From assembly GCA_963826105.1 (NCBI GenBank), contig CAWGWA010000005.1, positions 62,001 through 126,000 on the forward strand: 64,000 nt of DNA, given 5' to 3'. The notes below the pieces were generated by a model. The model was not told the origin of the DNA. It did no database searches and saw nothing but the letters and a program-made list of their open reading frames with translations. The translations under genes and the position numbers were made by a program. This document shows positions 1 through 8,361 of this stretch, piece after piece (position 1 is the stretch's first letter; every line of letters begins with the position of its first letter). The stretch is from WHTI01 sp963826105. GTDB taxonomy: Bacteria; Actinomycetota; CADDZG01; WHSQ01.

Positions 1-197
1 TCCTCGCTCTCCTGGCCGGAGGCACGCTGGCCGGTTTCTGGGGCGTCCTCCTTGGCGTGCCCACGGTCGCGGTCGGGAAGATCTTGCTCGGTCACCTGTG
101 GGCCACCCGCGTACTTGGTGAAGAGGTCACTCCATTCAGTCGGGGGGCCCCTTCCGTGGAGACACCTCCACCTGAAGTTGTGGAAGGCGAAACCTAG
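1..197 (+). CDS. AI-2E family transporter (PerM/YdiK type), C-terminal fragment
   Basis: The window opens inside a plus-strand gene; the frame starting at base 3 runs to a TAG at 195-197, giving 64 residues. It begins with a hydrophobic, glycine-rich segment (LAGGTLAGFWGVLLGVP) like the last conserved membrane region of AI-2E family permeases, and ends in a Pro/Glu-rich tail that would be cytoplasmic. Its stop overlaps the stop of the convergent gpgS gene in a shared CTAG. The family assignment rests on this short piece alone; the start and most of the gene lie outside the window. Members are polytopic inner-membrane proteins whose substrates are mostly unknown. Confidence 0.6.
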   Translation, partial: LALLAGGTLAGFWGVLLGVPTVAVGKILLGHLWATRVLGEEVTPFSRGAPSVETPPPEVVEGET

Positions 198-1162
198 TTC
201 GCGAGGACGTCCCCCATCGGAGGTCTGACGATGAGCGGACGGGCCGACGGCAGGGGAGCGGGACCGTCGGCCCCCGGGATGTACTGAATGAGTTCTTCGG
301 GCAACGCGTCCCGGAAGGCGATCTTGCCGTTTCGCTCTAACTTGGTGAAGAACGCATGCATGATCTCGTGCGACATCCGACCGAGCTCGTAGGTATCGCG
401 GTTGCGATGTGCACGCATTCCCAGATCGACCTGTCCGAGCCGGTCGAGGGAGAACGTCTCTACGAAGTCGATGAGCAACCCGATCTCGACCGCGTATCCG
501 GTGAAGAACGGGAGCTGCAGGAACGATTCCCTTCGCCCCGCGTACTCTCCGGAGAGAGGTTGGATCAGTCCGGCGAGTTGGGGATACAGAAGGTGAAGTA
601 GGGGCCTGACCACCAGTTCGGTAACACGACCGCCGGACGCGACGGGCTCTGGTACGCCCTCGATCCTTCTCCGGTAGAAGCCCTTGGTCATCTGGATGTC
701 CTCATCGATGAAGAAGGGGTTCAGAAGGTTCGTTACGAAACACACGTTGAAGTTCGTGACGTCCGAATCCAGCCATACGACGATGTCTCCTTCGGCCACG
801 GCGAGGCTCTTCCACAACGCCTCTCCCTTCCCCGGGTTGTCGCCGTGATGAGGGAGGACGTCCGCCGCGCGATGGACGCTGGCTCCGGTTGAGCGAGCGA
901 CGGCGATCGAGTCATCGGAGGATCCCGAATCCACGACCAGGAGCTGATCGACGATCCCGGTCTCCTCTAGGAGTTCCGCTCGGATGATCGAGCAGATCGT
1001 TCCGACCGTGGACTCCTCATTCAAGGTGGGGAGACAGACGGTCACCGAGAGCCCGCTGGAGCGCTTACGGGCGGCCAGCTCCCCCCGGGTCAGGAGGGAG
1101 GAATCGAACGTCTTCTCCCGGAACCAGCGGTCGACGGCGGGATGGTCGTGGGTGGGCTGCAC
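194..1162 (-). CDS. gpgS: Glucosyl-3-phosphoglycerate synthase (GT81)
   Basis: 322 residues. GpgS transfers glucose from a nucleotide sugar to 3-phosphoglycerate, the first step toward glucosylglycerate and, in mycobacteria, methylglucose lipopolysaccharide. A GT-A fold is visible: the N-terminal strand TVCLPTLNEE (about 41-50), a VVDSGSSDDS loop (77-86), the metal-binding DSD at 132-134, and the family signatures RVTELVVRPLL and QPLSGEYAGRR in the acceptor half. The mid-protein GYAVEIGLLID and late GMRAHRNR motifs also match mycobacterial GpgS. Length is normal for the family. It is convergent with the preceding permease fragment, sharing four bases at the stops. No partner phosphatase (GpgP) is seen nearby. 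Confidence 0.9.
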   Translation of the reverse strand: MQPTHDHPAVDRWFREKTFDSSLLTRGELAARKRSSGLSVTVCLPTLNEESTVGTICSIIRAELLEETGIVDQLLVVDSGSSDDSIAVARSTGASVHRAADVLPHHGDNPGKGEALWKSLAVAEGDIVVWLDSDVTNFNVCFVTNLLNPFFIDEDIQMTKGFYRRRIEGVPEPVASGGRVTELVVRPLLHLLYPQLAGLIQPLSGEYAGRRESFLQLPFFTGYAVEIGLLIDFVETFSLDRLGQVDLGMRAHRNRDTYELGRMSHEIMHAFFTKLERNGKIAFRDALPEELIQYIPGADGPAPLPSARPLIVRPPMGDVLAN

Positions 1163-1299
1163 CCGATGAGCCTAGGGCACCGCAAGGTCTAAGAAGCGGG
1201 GTTAAGGATGCTTCTGACTATGCCGATTTACCCATACGAGTACAGAAGTTCACTCTCTCGGGGTCCCAGAGAGGAAAAGCGGGAAAGTAGGTTGTACCT

Positions 1300-1749
1300 A
1301 TGGCGCGTATCTTGATTGCCGAAGACGAGGCTGACATCAGGAGGATAGTCACCCATGTCCTTGTAGAGGCTGGTCACGACGTGTCTGCAGTCAAAGACGG
1401 AGAGTCCGTTGTAGAGCGCCTCACTTGGGCGCCTCCGGACCTCCTGATCCTCGACATCATGATGCCTGGACAAGATGGCTACTCCGTACTGGAAGAGATG
1501 CGCAACCAGGAGGTCGCCAAGGAGACCAAGGTTCTGGTGCTTACGGCGAAGAACCGCGAGGCGGATGTCGAACGCAGCTACCGTCTGGGCGCCTCCTTCC
1601 ATATGACCAAACCGTTCGACCCCGAGGAGCTCGTCGAGGCGACTCGCAAGGTCCTCAACACCTCCGAAAAAGACCTCAAGGCTCTTCAGGAACAGGAAGC
1701 CGACAAGGCTCGGCTCCTCAGCCAGATCGAATCGGTCTTCGGCGACTAA
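1300..1749 (+). CDS. Stand-alone response regulator receiver protein
   Basis: 149 residues, a single CheY-like receiver domain without a DNA-binding output domain. The acidic pocket is E8/D9, the phospho-acceptor is D52 in LLILDIMMPG, the switch threonine is T82, and the conserved lysine is K104 in TKPF. Residues after about 122 (KDLKALQEQEADKARLLSQI) form a Lys/Glu-rich predicted helix or coiled coil that may mediate partner binding. No histidine kinase is adjacent, so the phosphodonor is unknown. It lies 43 bases upstream of the ECF sigma gene on the same strand and could be cotranscribed with it. Confidence 0.9.
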   Translation: MARILIAEDEADIRRIVTHVLVEAGHDVSAVKDGESVVERLTWAPPDLLILDIMMPGQDGYSVLEEMRNQEVAKETKVLVLTAKNREADVERSYRLGASFHMTKPFDPEELVEATRKVLNTSEKDLKALQEQEADKARLLSQIESVFGD

Positions 1750-1792
1750 CTCGCGGCCGGACGTTCCTCGTCGGCCTGTAACCTTCTCTTAC

Positions 1793-2404
1793 GTGAGACG
1801 TCAGAAGGACATCGGTGACCGGGCCGAGCGCGAGCTCGTCTCCTCCGAGCTGATCGAGCGCTGTAAGAACGGCGACGAAGAGGCCTGGAGAGAGATCGTC
1901 GAGGCCACCCACCGGGATGTGTACACGTTGTGCCTTCGGATCCTCGGGAATCCGGCCGACGCGCAAGAGGCGACGCAAGACGTCTTCTTGAAGGTCTGGC
2001 GGAACCTCTCGAGCTTCAGAGGCGACGCGATGTTCAGCACGTGGCTGTACCGGGTGGCCAGCAACACCGCCATCTCGAAGCACCGGAAGCGGAAGCGTCA
2101 GCGGCTCAACGAAGCCGGCGTGGACGATGAGGTGCTTGCGCAGGTTCCGGCGTCGGGCTCGGTTGAGTCGGCCGCCGGGGCGAAGATCGAGGTTGAACGA
2201 CTGGAAGAGGCGCTTGCGCTTCTCCCGGATGGCCTCCGGGAAGCCGTAGTGCTGAGGGACGTATACGGACTGAACATCGCCGAGATCGCAGCCGAACAGA
2301 AGATCTCGGAGACTGCGGCGAAGGTGCGGGTGCACCGGGGCCGAAAGAGATTGAAAGAGATCATGTTCCCGGACGACTCCGGGACCGAGACGGAGGCACG
2401 TTGA
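1793..2404 (+). CDS. ECF-type RNA polymerase sigma factor
   Basis: 203 residues from a GTG. Region 2 spans about residues 18-85, with the typical DAQEATQDVFLKVWRNL helix and FSTWLYRVASNTAISKHRK promoter-melting segment. Region 4 spans about 130-190, with LPDGLREAVVLRDVYGLNIAEIAAEQKISETAAKVRVHRGRKRL as its helix-turn-helix. The linker lacks region 3, as in ECF sigma factors. The stop TGA at 2402-2404 overlaps the ATG of the following anti-sigma gene, the classic ECF/anti-sigma arrangement. The start is uncertain because no good ribosome-binding site precedes the GTG; the conserved domain begins well inside. Regulon unknown. Confidence 0.88.
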   Translation: MRRQKDIGDRAERELVSSELIERCKNGDEEAWREIVEATHRDVYTLCLRILGNPADAQEATQDVFLKVWRNLSSFRGDAMFSTWLYRVASNTAISKHRKRKRQRLNEAGVDDEVLAQVPASGSVESAAGAKIEVERLEEALALLPDGLREAVVLRDVYGLNIAEIAAEQKISETAAKVRVHRGRKRLKEIMFPDDSGTETEAR

Positions 2405-2760
2405 TGAGGTGCGAAGAGGTCAGGGAGGTTCTCCCTGCACATGTGAAGGATGGCTCGGACGACCTCACCGTCCGCCGACACCTCACGCGTTGCCCCGAGT
2501 GCAAAGCGGAACTTGCCCAGTACGAATCCCTGATGGGTGGACTACGTACCCTTCAGACGAGATCGGTCGAGGTTCCGACCGGGCTGTTCGATCAGCTGCT
2601 TGCGATCCCGGAACGTTCCACAAGACTCGATTCCGCTCGGCACCATGTCGCGCGCCACCGGAAGGTCTATGTCGGCGGTGGGATCGCGGCGGTTGCCATC
2701 GCAGGAGCTGCCGGTGCGGCTCTGTGGCGCAGCAAGGCCAGGCGTCCCCTCACGGCCTAG
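2404..2760 (+). CDS. Membrane anti-sigma factor with zf-HC2 domain
   Basis: 118 residues from ATG 2404 (TGATG overlap with the sigma gene). The N-terminal zinc-binding anti-sigma motif is present: H26-x3-C30-x2-C33, with C3 as a possible fourth ligand. A single transmembrane helix (VYVGGGIAAVAIAGAAGAAL) lies at about 86-105, followed by a short basic tail. The expected role is to hold the cognate ECF factor inactive until a signal is sensed; a zinc-anchored domain suggests a redox or envelope signal, but this is inference. There is no large extracytoplasmic domain, unlike the second anti-sigma gene at 50059-50706. Confidence 0.82.
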   Translation: MRCEEVREVLPAHVKDGSDDLTVRRHLTRCPECKAELAQYESLMGGLRTLQTRSVEVPTGLFDQLLAIPERSTRLDSARHHVARHRKVYVGGGIAAVAIAGAAGAALWRSKARRPLTA

Positions 2761-2796
2761 GACGTCCCCCCCGTCAACGTCTGCGACAATCGGCGG

Positions 2797-4124
2797 ATGA
2801 ATCAGAGACTGCTCGATGAGCTGAGCGAGTTGATCCGGATCCCGTCGATCTCTTCCGGCGGCGGCGACCCCGCCGATCTGATGCGAGCTGCCGAATGGCT
2901 CAGTAGCAAGATCACCGATGCCGGGGGAACCGCAGAGATCGTGACCACCGCAGGGAACCCGCTGGTGGTTGGATCACTGGAGGCAGACGAACCCGATGCA
3001 CCGACCGTGATGATCTATGGGCACTACGACGTCCAGTCGGCTGATCCGGTCGAGGAATGGACCAGCCCCCCGTTCGAACCCACGATCAGAGACGGGCGTC
3101 TCTACCGCGCGGAGCCTCGGACGACAAGGGCAACTTCTATCCGCTGATGTTCGTTGCGTGTGAGCTCGCCTCAGAGGGCAAGCTGCCGGTAAACGTTCGG
3201 ATCATCGTGGAAGGCGAGGAAGAGGTCGGCTCGCAGAACATCATCGATTTCATCCTGGCGGACGAGCGCGGTGCCGACTGTTGCATCATTTTCGACTCGA
3301 TCATGATCGATGCCGACACACCTGCGATCACTCTGGCCGGCCGGGGGATGGTCCTGATCGAATTGGATGTCGTCACCGGGACGCGCAATCTCCATTCCGG
3401 TCTCTATGGCGGGAGCGCGATGAATGCGGTCCACGTCCTGAACCATCTCCTCGAGCAGGTGAAGCCCGGACCCGACGGCCGGTTGCGGCCGGAACTGCGC
3501 GAAGGTCTGAGCGATCCGACCGAGGAGGAGCTCGTGGCATGGGCGAAGCTCCCGCCGGGCGAGGCGGTCATCACCGATGTAGGCGGGACTCCGGTGTGGG
3601 GCGGTTCCGGCGAGGAGTACTACGTGCAGAACTGGGCCGACGCGTCGCTCGACATCCACGGGATCGCCGGCGGGGATGCCGAGCAGGTACGCACGATCAT
3701 CCCCGTGACGGCCAACGCGAAGTTCAGCGTCCGCCTGGCCCCCGATCAGAACTCCGAGACGATCGCCGAGACGCTCGTACAGATCCTCGAGGCCGCGGTT
3801 CCCGAGGGCGCTGAGGTCAAGATCAACGTCCATTCCACGACCGACCCGGCGATGTTCGATCCGGACTCGGATGCGATGAACATCGCCAAGGATGCGTTCG
3901 AGAGGGCCTGCGGGACTCAACCGGTCCTGACCCGGATCGGCGGAACCCTCCCTATCCTGGTGGCACTGGCAGAACGGAAGATCCCGACGATCGTGAGCGG
4001 GTTCGCCTTGGCGGAGGACGCCATCCATGCACCCAACGAGTCCTACTGGCTGAAGGGTCTGGAACTTGGGGAGCAGACCGCCCGTGAGCTGTACGCGGGG
4101 CTCGCCAAACTGTCGCACGGGTGA
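2797..4124 (+). CDS. M20 family dipeptidase/metallopeptidase (frame broken near 3105)
   Basis: Reads as an M20 di-zinc peptidase of about 442 residues if one frame break is bridged. The first frame (2797 on) carries the first metal motif GHYDVQ and ends in DGRLY. The rest, in the third frame, continues with RGASDDKGN (bridging aspartate), then EGEEEVGS (catalytic and metal glutamates), NLHSGLYGG, and the C-terminal lid and metal motifs. Observed bases at 3103-3114 lack one base relative to the expected Tyr-Ala-Arg-Gly-Ala; restoring a G in the GC run re-joins both parts. Similar proteins hydrolyse dipeptides such as cysteinylglycine or carnosine; the substrate is not predictable here. It sits just upstream of tRNA-Trp. 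Confidence 0.82.
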
Positions 4125-4164
4125 CGGCTCCCGAAGGGGCGAGGCACTAGACTTGCGGTGATCT

Positions 4165-4239
4165 AGGGCGGTAGCTCAGTCTGGTCAGAGCGCTGGTCTC
4201 CAAAACCAGTGGCCGGGGGTTCGAATCCCTCCCGCCCTG
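4165..4239 (+). tRNA. trpT: tRNA-Trp (anticodon CCA)
   Basis: A complete cloverleaf can be drawn. The acceptor stem AGGGCGG (4165-4171) pairs with CCGCCCT (4232-4238). The anticodon stem CTGGT/ACCAG encloses the loop CTCCAAA with anticodon CCA, and a T-arm with GTTCGAATCC is present. The discriminator base is G, as expected for bacterial tRNA-Trp. The 3' CCA is not encoded. Placement directly upstream of secE-nusG is widely conserved. Confidence 0.96.
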
Positions 4240-4387
4240 CAAAACCGGTCCGGCGCCACGCAGGCCGCATGATTCCAGACGTGCTAATCTTGGCAACTCC
4301 CCGGCGGACCTGACCCCTCTGAAGCGCGTCCGGGAAGTCCGGTTTGAAGCCGGTGGGTCGAGGGTCTGGCCACAAGAAAGGGTTTCC
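4240..4387 (+). other. Spacer between tRNA-Trp and secE
   Basis: 148 bases without a gene. A TAATCT hexamer near 4285 could be a -10 element for the secE-nusG-rplKA transcript, but no convincing -35 accompanies it. No clear terminator follows the tRNA. Confidence 0.3.
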
Positions 4388-4675
4388 GTGAACAGGCAGT
4401 ACAAGCGAGCGATGCAGAAGCAGGAGTCGGCGCAGAAGAAGGCTCCGCAGGTAAAGCCCCCAGGCGCGCAGGGGAAGCGTGAGCGCACCAAGCCGCGCCA
4501 GTTCATCAAAGAGGTCATCCAGGAACTGAAAAAGGTGGCATGGCCGACCCGTCAAGAGGTCGTGGCCTATTCGATCGTCGTGGTCGTCGCCACCGTTGTG
4601 ATCGCAACCCTCATCTTCGGGATGGACTTCGTCTTCACGAAGGCTGTCCTGGCCCTGTTTGGAGTTGAAACATGA
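4388..4675 (+). CDS. secE: Preprotein translocase subunit SecE
   Basis: 95 residues from a GTG. SecE clamps SecY in the membrane and is essential for Sec export. A long basic, hydrophilic N-terminus (1-37) precedes the conserved amphipathic helix FIKEVIQELKKVAWPTRQEV (39-58), followed by one transmembrane helix (about 60-85). This single-span form is usual outside enterobacteria. The stop overlaps the start of nusG (ATGA), so translation is probably coupled. Confidence 0.95.
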   Translation: MNRQYKRAMQKQESAQKKAPQVKPPGAQGKRERTKPRQFIKEVIQELKKVAWPTRQEVVAYSIVVVVATVVIATLIFGMDFVFTKAVLALFGVET

Positions 4676-5520
4676 GCGAGACGCACACCGAGGACGAGCT
4701 TGAGTCAACGACTCCGGCTCCCGAAGCCGATGCCAGTCCCGGAACCGACGAGGACGTCGCCGAGCCCGAGGCGGCCGCGACTCCCGTCCCCGAGGCCGAG
4801 CCCGACGTAACCCCGGACTCAGACACCGTTGTCGATGACGACGCGTCCGAGCCCGCCGCGGAGGCTGAGGCCACTGCCGAGGCGATCGAGGCTTCTCCCG
4901 CGGAGGCTGAGGCCGCTGCCGAGGCTGAGGACGAGGACGACGAGGAAGAGGAGTTCATCTTCGATGAGGGCTCGATCCCTCCGACCGAGCGTCCGGGTGA
5001 TTGGTTCGTGATCCACACCTATGCGGGTTACGAGAACAAGGTCAAGGCGAACCTGATGTCACGCATCTCCTCCATGAACGTCGAGGACCGCATCTTCGAG
5101 GTCGTCATCCCCATGGAAGACGTGATGGAGATCAAGCAGGGCAAGAAGCAGGTCGTCCAGAAGAAGGTGTTCCCGGGCTACCTCCTTTGCCGCTTGTACC
5201 TCGACGACGACTCCTGGTACGTGGTGCGGAACACGCCGGGCGTCACCGGCTTCGTCGGTTCCGGCGCCAAGCCGACCCCGTTGTCGGATCGCGAGATCAA
5301 CAAGATCCTGCAGGTGAAGCCCGAGGACAAGAAGAAGCTTCGTCCCCGCCTCGAGTTCGAGGAGCAGGAGTCGGTTCGGGTCATCTCCGGTCCGTTCGCC
5401 AACTTCACCGGGACGATCTCCGAGATCAACGTCGACCAGTCGAAGCTCAAGGTGCTCGTCAACATCTTCGGCCGAGAGACTCCCGTCGAATTGGGCTTCG
5501 ATCAAGTAGCAAAGCTCTAA
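4672..5520 (+). CDS. nusG: Transcription termination/antitermination factor NusG
   Basis: 282 residues. The NGN domain starts at about residue 108 (GDWFVIHTYAGYENKVKANL) and the KOW domain occupies the C-terminus (VRVISGPFANFTGTI to the end). NusG binds RNA polymerase and links it to Rho or to the ribosome via S10. The first ~100 residues form an Ala/Glu/Asp/Pro-rich acidic extension, longer than in E. coli NusG (181 aa) and of a kind also seen in other actinobacteria. The gene overlaps secE by four bases and is followed after 63 bases by rplK. Confidence 0.95.
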   Translation: MSETHTEDELESTTPAPEADASPGTDEDVAEPEAAATPVPEAEPDVTPDSDTVVDDDASEPAAEAEATAEAIEASPAEAEAAAEAEDEDDEEEEFIFDEGSIPPTERPGDWFVIHTYAGYENKVKANLMSRISSMNVEDRIFEVVIPMEDVMEIKQGKKQVVQKKVFPGYLLCRLYLDDDSWYVVRNTPGVTGFVGSGAKPTPLSDREINKILQVKPEDKKKLRPRLEFEEQESVRVISGPFANFTGTISEINVDQSKLKVLVNIFGRETPVELGFDQVAKL

Positions 5521-5583
5521 GAAAGAGAAGGAGGCAGGCGAAGGCCGCCTGCCGCTTGTACTTCAAAGGAAGAGGAGTAGCAG

Positions 5584-6027
5584 ATGTCACAGCCTTCGGG
5601 CGGTAAGCGCAAGAAGGTCGCGCAGGTACTGAAGCTGCAGATCCCCGCGGGACAGGCAACCCCCGCACCTCCGGTAGGGCCCGCTCTGGGACAGGCCGGG
5701 ATCAACATCATGGAGTTCTGCAAGCAGTACAACGCGGCCACCCAGCAGCAGACCGGCACCATCGTGCCTGTCGAGATCACGGTCTACGAAGACCGTTCGT
5801 TCTCGTTCATCACCAAGACCCCGCCCGCCGCGGTGCTCCTTCGCCAGAAGGCCGGCATCGACAAGGGTTCGGGTGAGCCCAACAAGGCCAAGGTCGGTTC
5901 GGTCACGAAGTCCCAGGTCCGAGAGATCGCCGAGATCAAGATGCCGGACCTCAACGCGAACGACGTCGAAGCTGCGATGAAGATCGTCGAGGGCACGGCT
6001 CGTTCGATGGGCATCACGGTCAATTAA
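5584..6027 (+). CDS. rplK: 50S ribosomal protein L11
   Basis: 147 residues, normal length. The N-terminal proline-rich LQIPAGQATPAPPVGPALGQ motif and the C-terminal RNA-binding domain (IAEIKMPDLNANDVEAAMKI) are intact. L11 forms the GTPase-associated stalk base with L10 and contacts elongation factors; it is also the thiostrepton site. A GAGGAG ribosome-binding site lies just upstream of the ATG. Part of the secE-nusG-rplK-rplA run. Confidence 0.97.
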   Translation: MSQPSGGKRKKVAQVLKLQIPAGQATPAPPVGPALGQAGINIMEFCKQYNAATQQQTGTIVPVEITVYEDRSFSFITKTPPAAVLLRQKAGIDKGSGEPNKAKVGSVTKSQVREIAEIKMPDLNANDVEAAMKIVEGTARSMGITVN

Positions 6028-6090
6028 CTACTCGAAGTTGTGGGAGGCGAGCCTCGCTCGCTGCTAACCACAGAAGGGAACCTGAGACTG

Positions 6091-6897
6091 ATGGCACACG
6101 GAAAGCGTTTCAAGGAAGCGATCGAAAAGGTCGACCGCGACCACCTGTACGGCCCCCGCGAGGCATTGACGATCCTCAAGTCGCTGCCCTCGGCGAAATT
6201 CGATGAGACCGTCGAGGTCTCGATCCGCCTCGGGGTCGATCCTCGCAAGGCCGACCAGATGGTGCGCGGTTCGCTCTCTCTCCCCAAGGGAACCGGCAAG
6301 ACCATGCGCGTCGCCGTGTTCGCAAAGGGCGAGAAGGCGACCCAGGCTCGAGAAGCCGGCGCCGACGAGGTCGGTGACGAGGACCTCGCCACGAAGATCC
6401 AGGGTGGCTGGACCGATTTCGACGCCACCGTGGCCACGCCCGACATGATGCCCGTCGTCGGTAAGTTGGGGCGTGTCCTTGGTCCCCGCGGTCTGATGCC
6501 CAACCCCAAGTCCGGAACGGTCACCGATGACGTCGCCAAGGCCGTTCGTGACATCAAGGGCGGCATGGTCGAGTACCGCACCGACAAGAGCGGGAACCTT
6601 CACATGATCCTCGGCAAGAAGTCCTTCGATGAGACCGACCTGGTCGAGAACTACGCCGCGGTCCTGGACGAGGTCGTCCGCGCGAAGCCGTCGTCCTCCA
6701 AGGGCCGGTACCTCAAGAGCATCACGTTGTCCTCGACGATGGGCCCCGGCATCCGGATCGATCCGCTGCGGAGCCGTGACCTGGAAGAGCTCGCCGAGAT
6801 GGCTGCTGAGGCTTCGCAGGCATCCGACGACGCGGCGGCCGTGTCTGCTGCGGCGGATAACGCGGCCGAGCCCGAGCCCGCGGAGGCCCCTTCGTAA
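6091..6897 (+). CDS. rplA: 50S ribosomal protein L1
   Basis: 268 residues from ATG 6091 (MAHGKRFKEA), preferred over an upstream in-frame start because homologues begin here and because AGAAGGGAA precedes it. The L1 signature near GVDPRKADQMVRGSLSLP and the conserved VMPVVGKLGRVLGPRGLMPNP-like segment are present (about 125-145). L1 forms the mobile stalk that guides E-site tRNA release and often represses its own operon. The last ~35 residues are an Ala/Glu/Asp-rich tail beyond the usual fold. Confidence 0.96.
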   Translation: MAHGKRFKEAIEKVDRDHLYGPREALTILKSLPSAKFDETVEVSIRLGVDPRKADQMVRGSLSLPKGTGKTMRVAVFAKGEKATQAREAGADEVGDEDLATKIQGGWTDFDATVATPDMMPVVGKLGRVLGPRGLMPNPKSGTVTDDVAKAVRDIKGGMVEYRTDKSGNLHMILGKKSFDETDLVENYAAVLDEVVRAKPSSSKGRYLKSITLSSTMGPGIRIDPLRSRDLEELAEMAAEASQASDDAAAVSAAADNAAEPEPAEAPS

Positions 6898-6904
6898 GCA
6901 CTGT

Positions 6905-7046
6905 TACTATCCGATCTAGCCCGAGACCGTCGGGGGGCTTCGGCCCTTAATCATCCGGCGCAGGCGCAACCGAAAAGACGTTCTTCGTCGCTGCGGTCGC
7001 CTGTCTTGGGCGGCCGTTTTTCGTTGTTCAGCGACCAGAGGAGTTA
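6905..7046 (+). ncRNA. Ribosomal protein L10 leader (autoregulatory mRNA element)
   Basis: The 155-base gap between rplA and rplJ contains a structured segment with the sequence features of L10 leaders: a GACCGTCGGGGGG...CCC stem with a UUCG loop, TTAATC followed by CCGGCGCAGGCG, and an ACCGAAA stretch. It is followed by a GC-rich hairpin ending in a T run (GGCGGCCGTTTTT, near 7007-7024) that could act as an attenuator. The L10(L12)4 complex is known to bind such leaders to repress rplJL. Recognition is by eye; an Rfam covariance search would settle it. Confidence 0.62.
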
Positions 7047-7052
7047 GTGCAT

Positions 7053-7823
7053 ATGGCGAGACCAGAGAAGGTCGCCGTCGTAGATGAGATCCGGGAACGG
7101 TTCAAGTCTTCGGATGCGGCGCTGCTCACCGAGTACAGGGGTTTGGGCGTAGGCGAGATCGCCGAGGTCCGAAACGCCCTGCGTGAGGTGGGCTCCGAGT
7201 ACAAGGTCTTGAAGAACACGCTGGCCCGCATCGCCGCTCGTGAGAGTGGGATGGAGGATCTCGTGGGCATGCTCGAAGGACCGACCGCGATCGCGTTCAT
7301 CCACGGCGATGTTGCCGCGGCTGCAAAGGCCCTCGACACCGCCGCCAAGAAGTTCCCGGTGCTGGTCATCAAGGGCGGGATGCTCCAGGGCGGCAAGATC
7401 ATCGACTCGGCTCAGGCTAAGGAACTCGCAGGACTCGAGCCTCGCGAGGTCCAGCTCGCCAAGATCGCGATGATGATGAACCAGCCGGTTCAGCTGACCG
7501 TGAACGTCTTCGCCGCGCTGCTGCGTGACCTCGGTTCGATGCTGGCGCAGGTCGTCGAGAAGAAGACCTCCGGCGAGCTCCCCGGTGGCATGGGGGAGGC
7601 CCCGGCAGCACCAGAGGCCGAAGCAGCACCAGAGGCCGAAGCAGCACCAGAGGCCGAAGCAGCACCAGAGGCCGAAGCAGCACCAGAGGCCGAAGCAGCA
7701 CCAGAGGCCGAAGCAGCACCAGAGGCCGAAGCAGCACCAGAGGCCGAAGCAGCACCAGAGGCAGAGTCAGGAACGGGAAGTGAAGAGTCCGCCGACGGCG
7801 GCGATCAGGAAGAGGAGGCGTAA
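7053..7823 (+). CDS. rplJ: 50S ribosomal protein L10 with repetitive acidic tail
   Basis: 256 residues from ATG 7053; the ribosome-binding site AGAGGAG lies 7-8 bases upstream, favouring this over the GTG at 7047. Residues 1-165 are a normal L10: RNA-binding N-terminus MARPEKVAVVDEIRERF and the C-terminal helix that seats L7/L12 dimers (MLAQVVEKKT). From about residue 183 the protein continues into nine copies of a six-residue APEAEA unit, then a Glu/Asp-rich end. Normal L10 is 165-190 residues, so the tail adds about 70. Followed by rplL three bases after the stop. Confidence 0.95.
   Translation: MARPEKVAVVDEIRERFKSSDAALLTEYRGLGVGEIAEVRNALREVGSEYKVLKNTLARIAARESGMEDLVGMLEGPTAIAFIHGDVAAAAKALDTAAKKFPVLVIKGGMLQGGKIIDSAQAKELAGLEPREVQLAKIAMMMNQPVQLTVNVFAALLRDLGSMLAQVVEKKTSGELPGGMGEAPAAPEAEAAPEAEAAPEAEAAPEAEAAPEAEAAPEAEAAPEAEAAPEAEAAPEAESGTGSEESADGGDQEEEA
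7606..7763 (+). repeat. 18-bp tandem repeat inside rplJ (nine units)
   Basis: The unit gcaccagaggccgaagca is iterated with an exact 18-base period; unit starts are at 7608, 7626, 7644, 7662, 7680, 7698, 7716, 7734 and 7752. The first eight are identical and the ninth is diverged at its end. It keeps the reading frame and encodes the Ala-Pro-Glu tail of L10. Near-perfect identity implies recent copy-number change by slippage. Confidence 0.95.
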
Positions 7824-7826
7824 CCG

Positions 7827-8222
7827 ATGGCCAGCAAGACCCTGAGTCAAGATGAGGTTCTCGATGCGGTAGCCGGTTGGACCGTGCTCGAGCTATCCGA
7901 GTTCGTGAAGGCGTTCGAAGAGAAGTTCGGTGTCTCGGCAGCAGCCCCGGTGGCCATGGCGGCTGCGGGTGGCGGTGGCGGTGCCGATGCAGGCGCGGCG
8001 GCCGAGGAGAAGGACGAGTTCGATGTCGTTCTAACCGGTGCCGGCGACAAGAAGATCCAGGTCATCAAGGAGGTCCGTAGTCTCACGAGCCTCGGCCTGA
8101 AAGAGGCCAAGGACCTGGTCGACGGCGCTCCCAAGCCAGTCCTCGAGGGCGTCAACAAGGAAGCAGCCGACGAGGCGAAGGCGAAGCTCGAAGCCGCCGG
8201 CGCCACCGTCGAACTCAAGTAA
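7827..8222 (+). CDS. rplL: 50S ribosomal protein L7/L12
   Basis: 131 residues. The N-terminal dimerisation domain (1-40), a glycine/alanine hinge (AAAGGGGGADAGAAAEE, about 46-62) and the C-terminal factor-binding domain (KIQVIKEVRSLTSLGLKEAK) are all present. L7/L12 dimers on L10 recruit translational GTPases. The gene is followed by a strong intrinsic terminator, so rplJL is a defined transcription unit separate from rpoBC. Confidence 0.97.
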   Translation: MASKTLSQDEVLDAVAGWTVLELSEFVKAFEEKFGVSAAAPVAMAAAGGGGGADAGAAAEEKDEFDVVLTGAGDKKIQVIKEVRSLTSLGLKEAKDLVDGAPKPVLEGVNKEAADEAKAKLEAAGATVELK

Positions 8223-8236
8223 GGATCGCTTCTACG

Positions 8237-8262
8237 AAAAGGGGGCCTTCGGGCCCCCTTTT
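8237..8262 (+). terminator. Intrinsic terminator after rplL
   Basis: An 11-bp perfect stem, AAAAGGGGGCC/GGCCCCCTTTT, with a TTCG tetraloop. The T-rich 3' arm continues into TTCTGTTG. It begins 14 bases after the rplL stop. Confidence 0.92.
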
Positions 8263-8361
8263 CTGTTGTCCGGCCCAGACAGGCAGGCGCTCCGTCGTAA
8301 CGATGTCGTGACGCCCGGGGGCTGAGATGAGCGAGACATCACTCGAAGGAAGGATCTCAAC

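Noticed and set aside
4121..4153. Promoter for tRNA-Trp (GTGACG and TAGACT)
   Set aside because: The TAGACT is plausible as -10, but the spacer would be 21 bases, too long to support.
7606..7763. CRISPR-like or satellite array
   Set aside because: Units are contiguous without spacers and stay in frame within rplJ, so it is a coding minisatellite.
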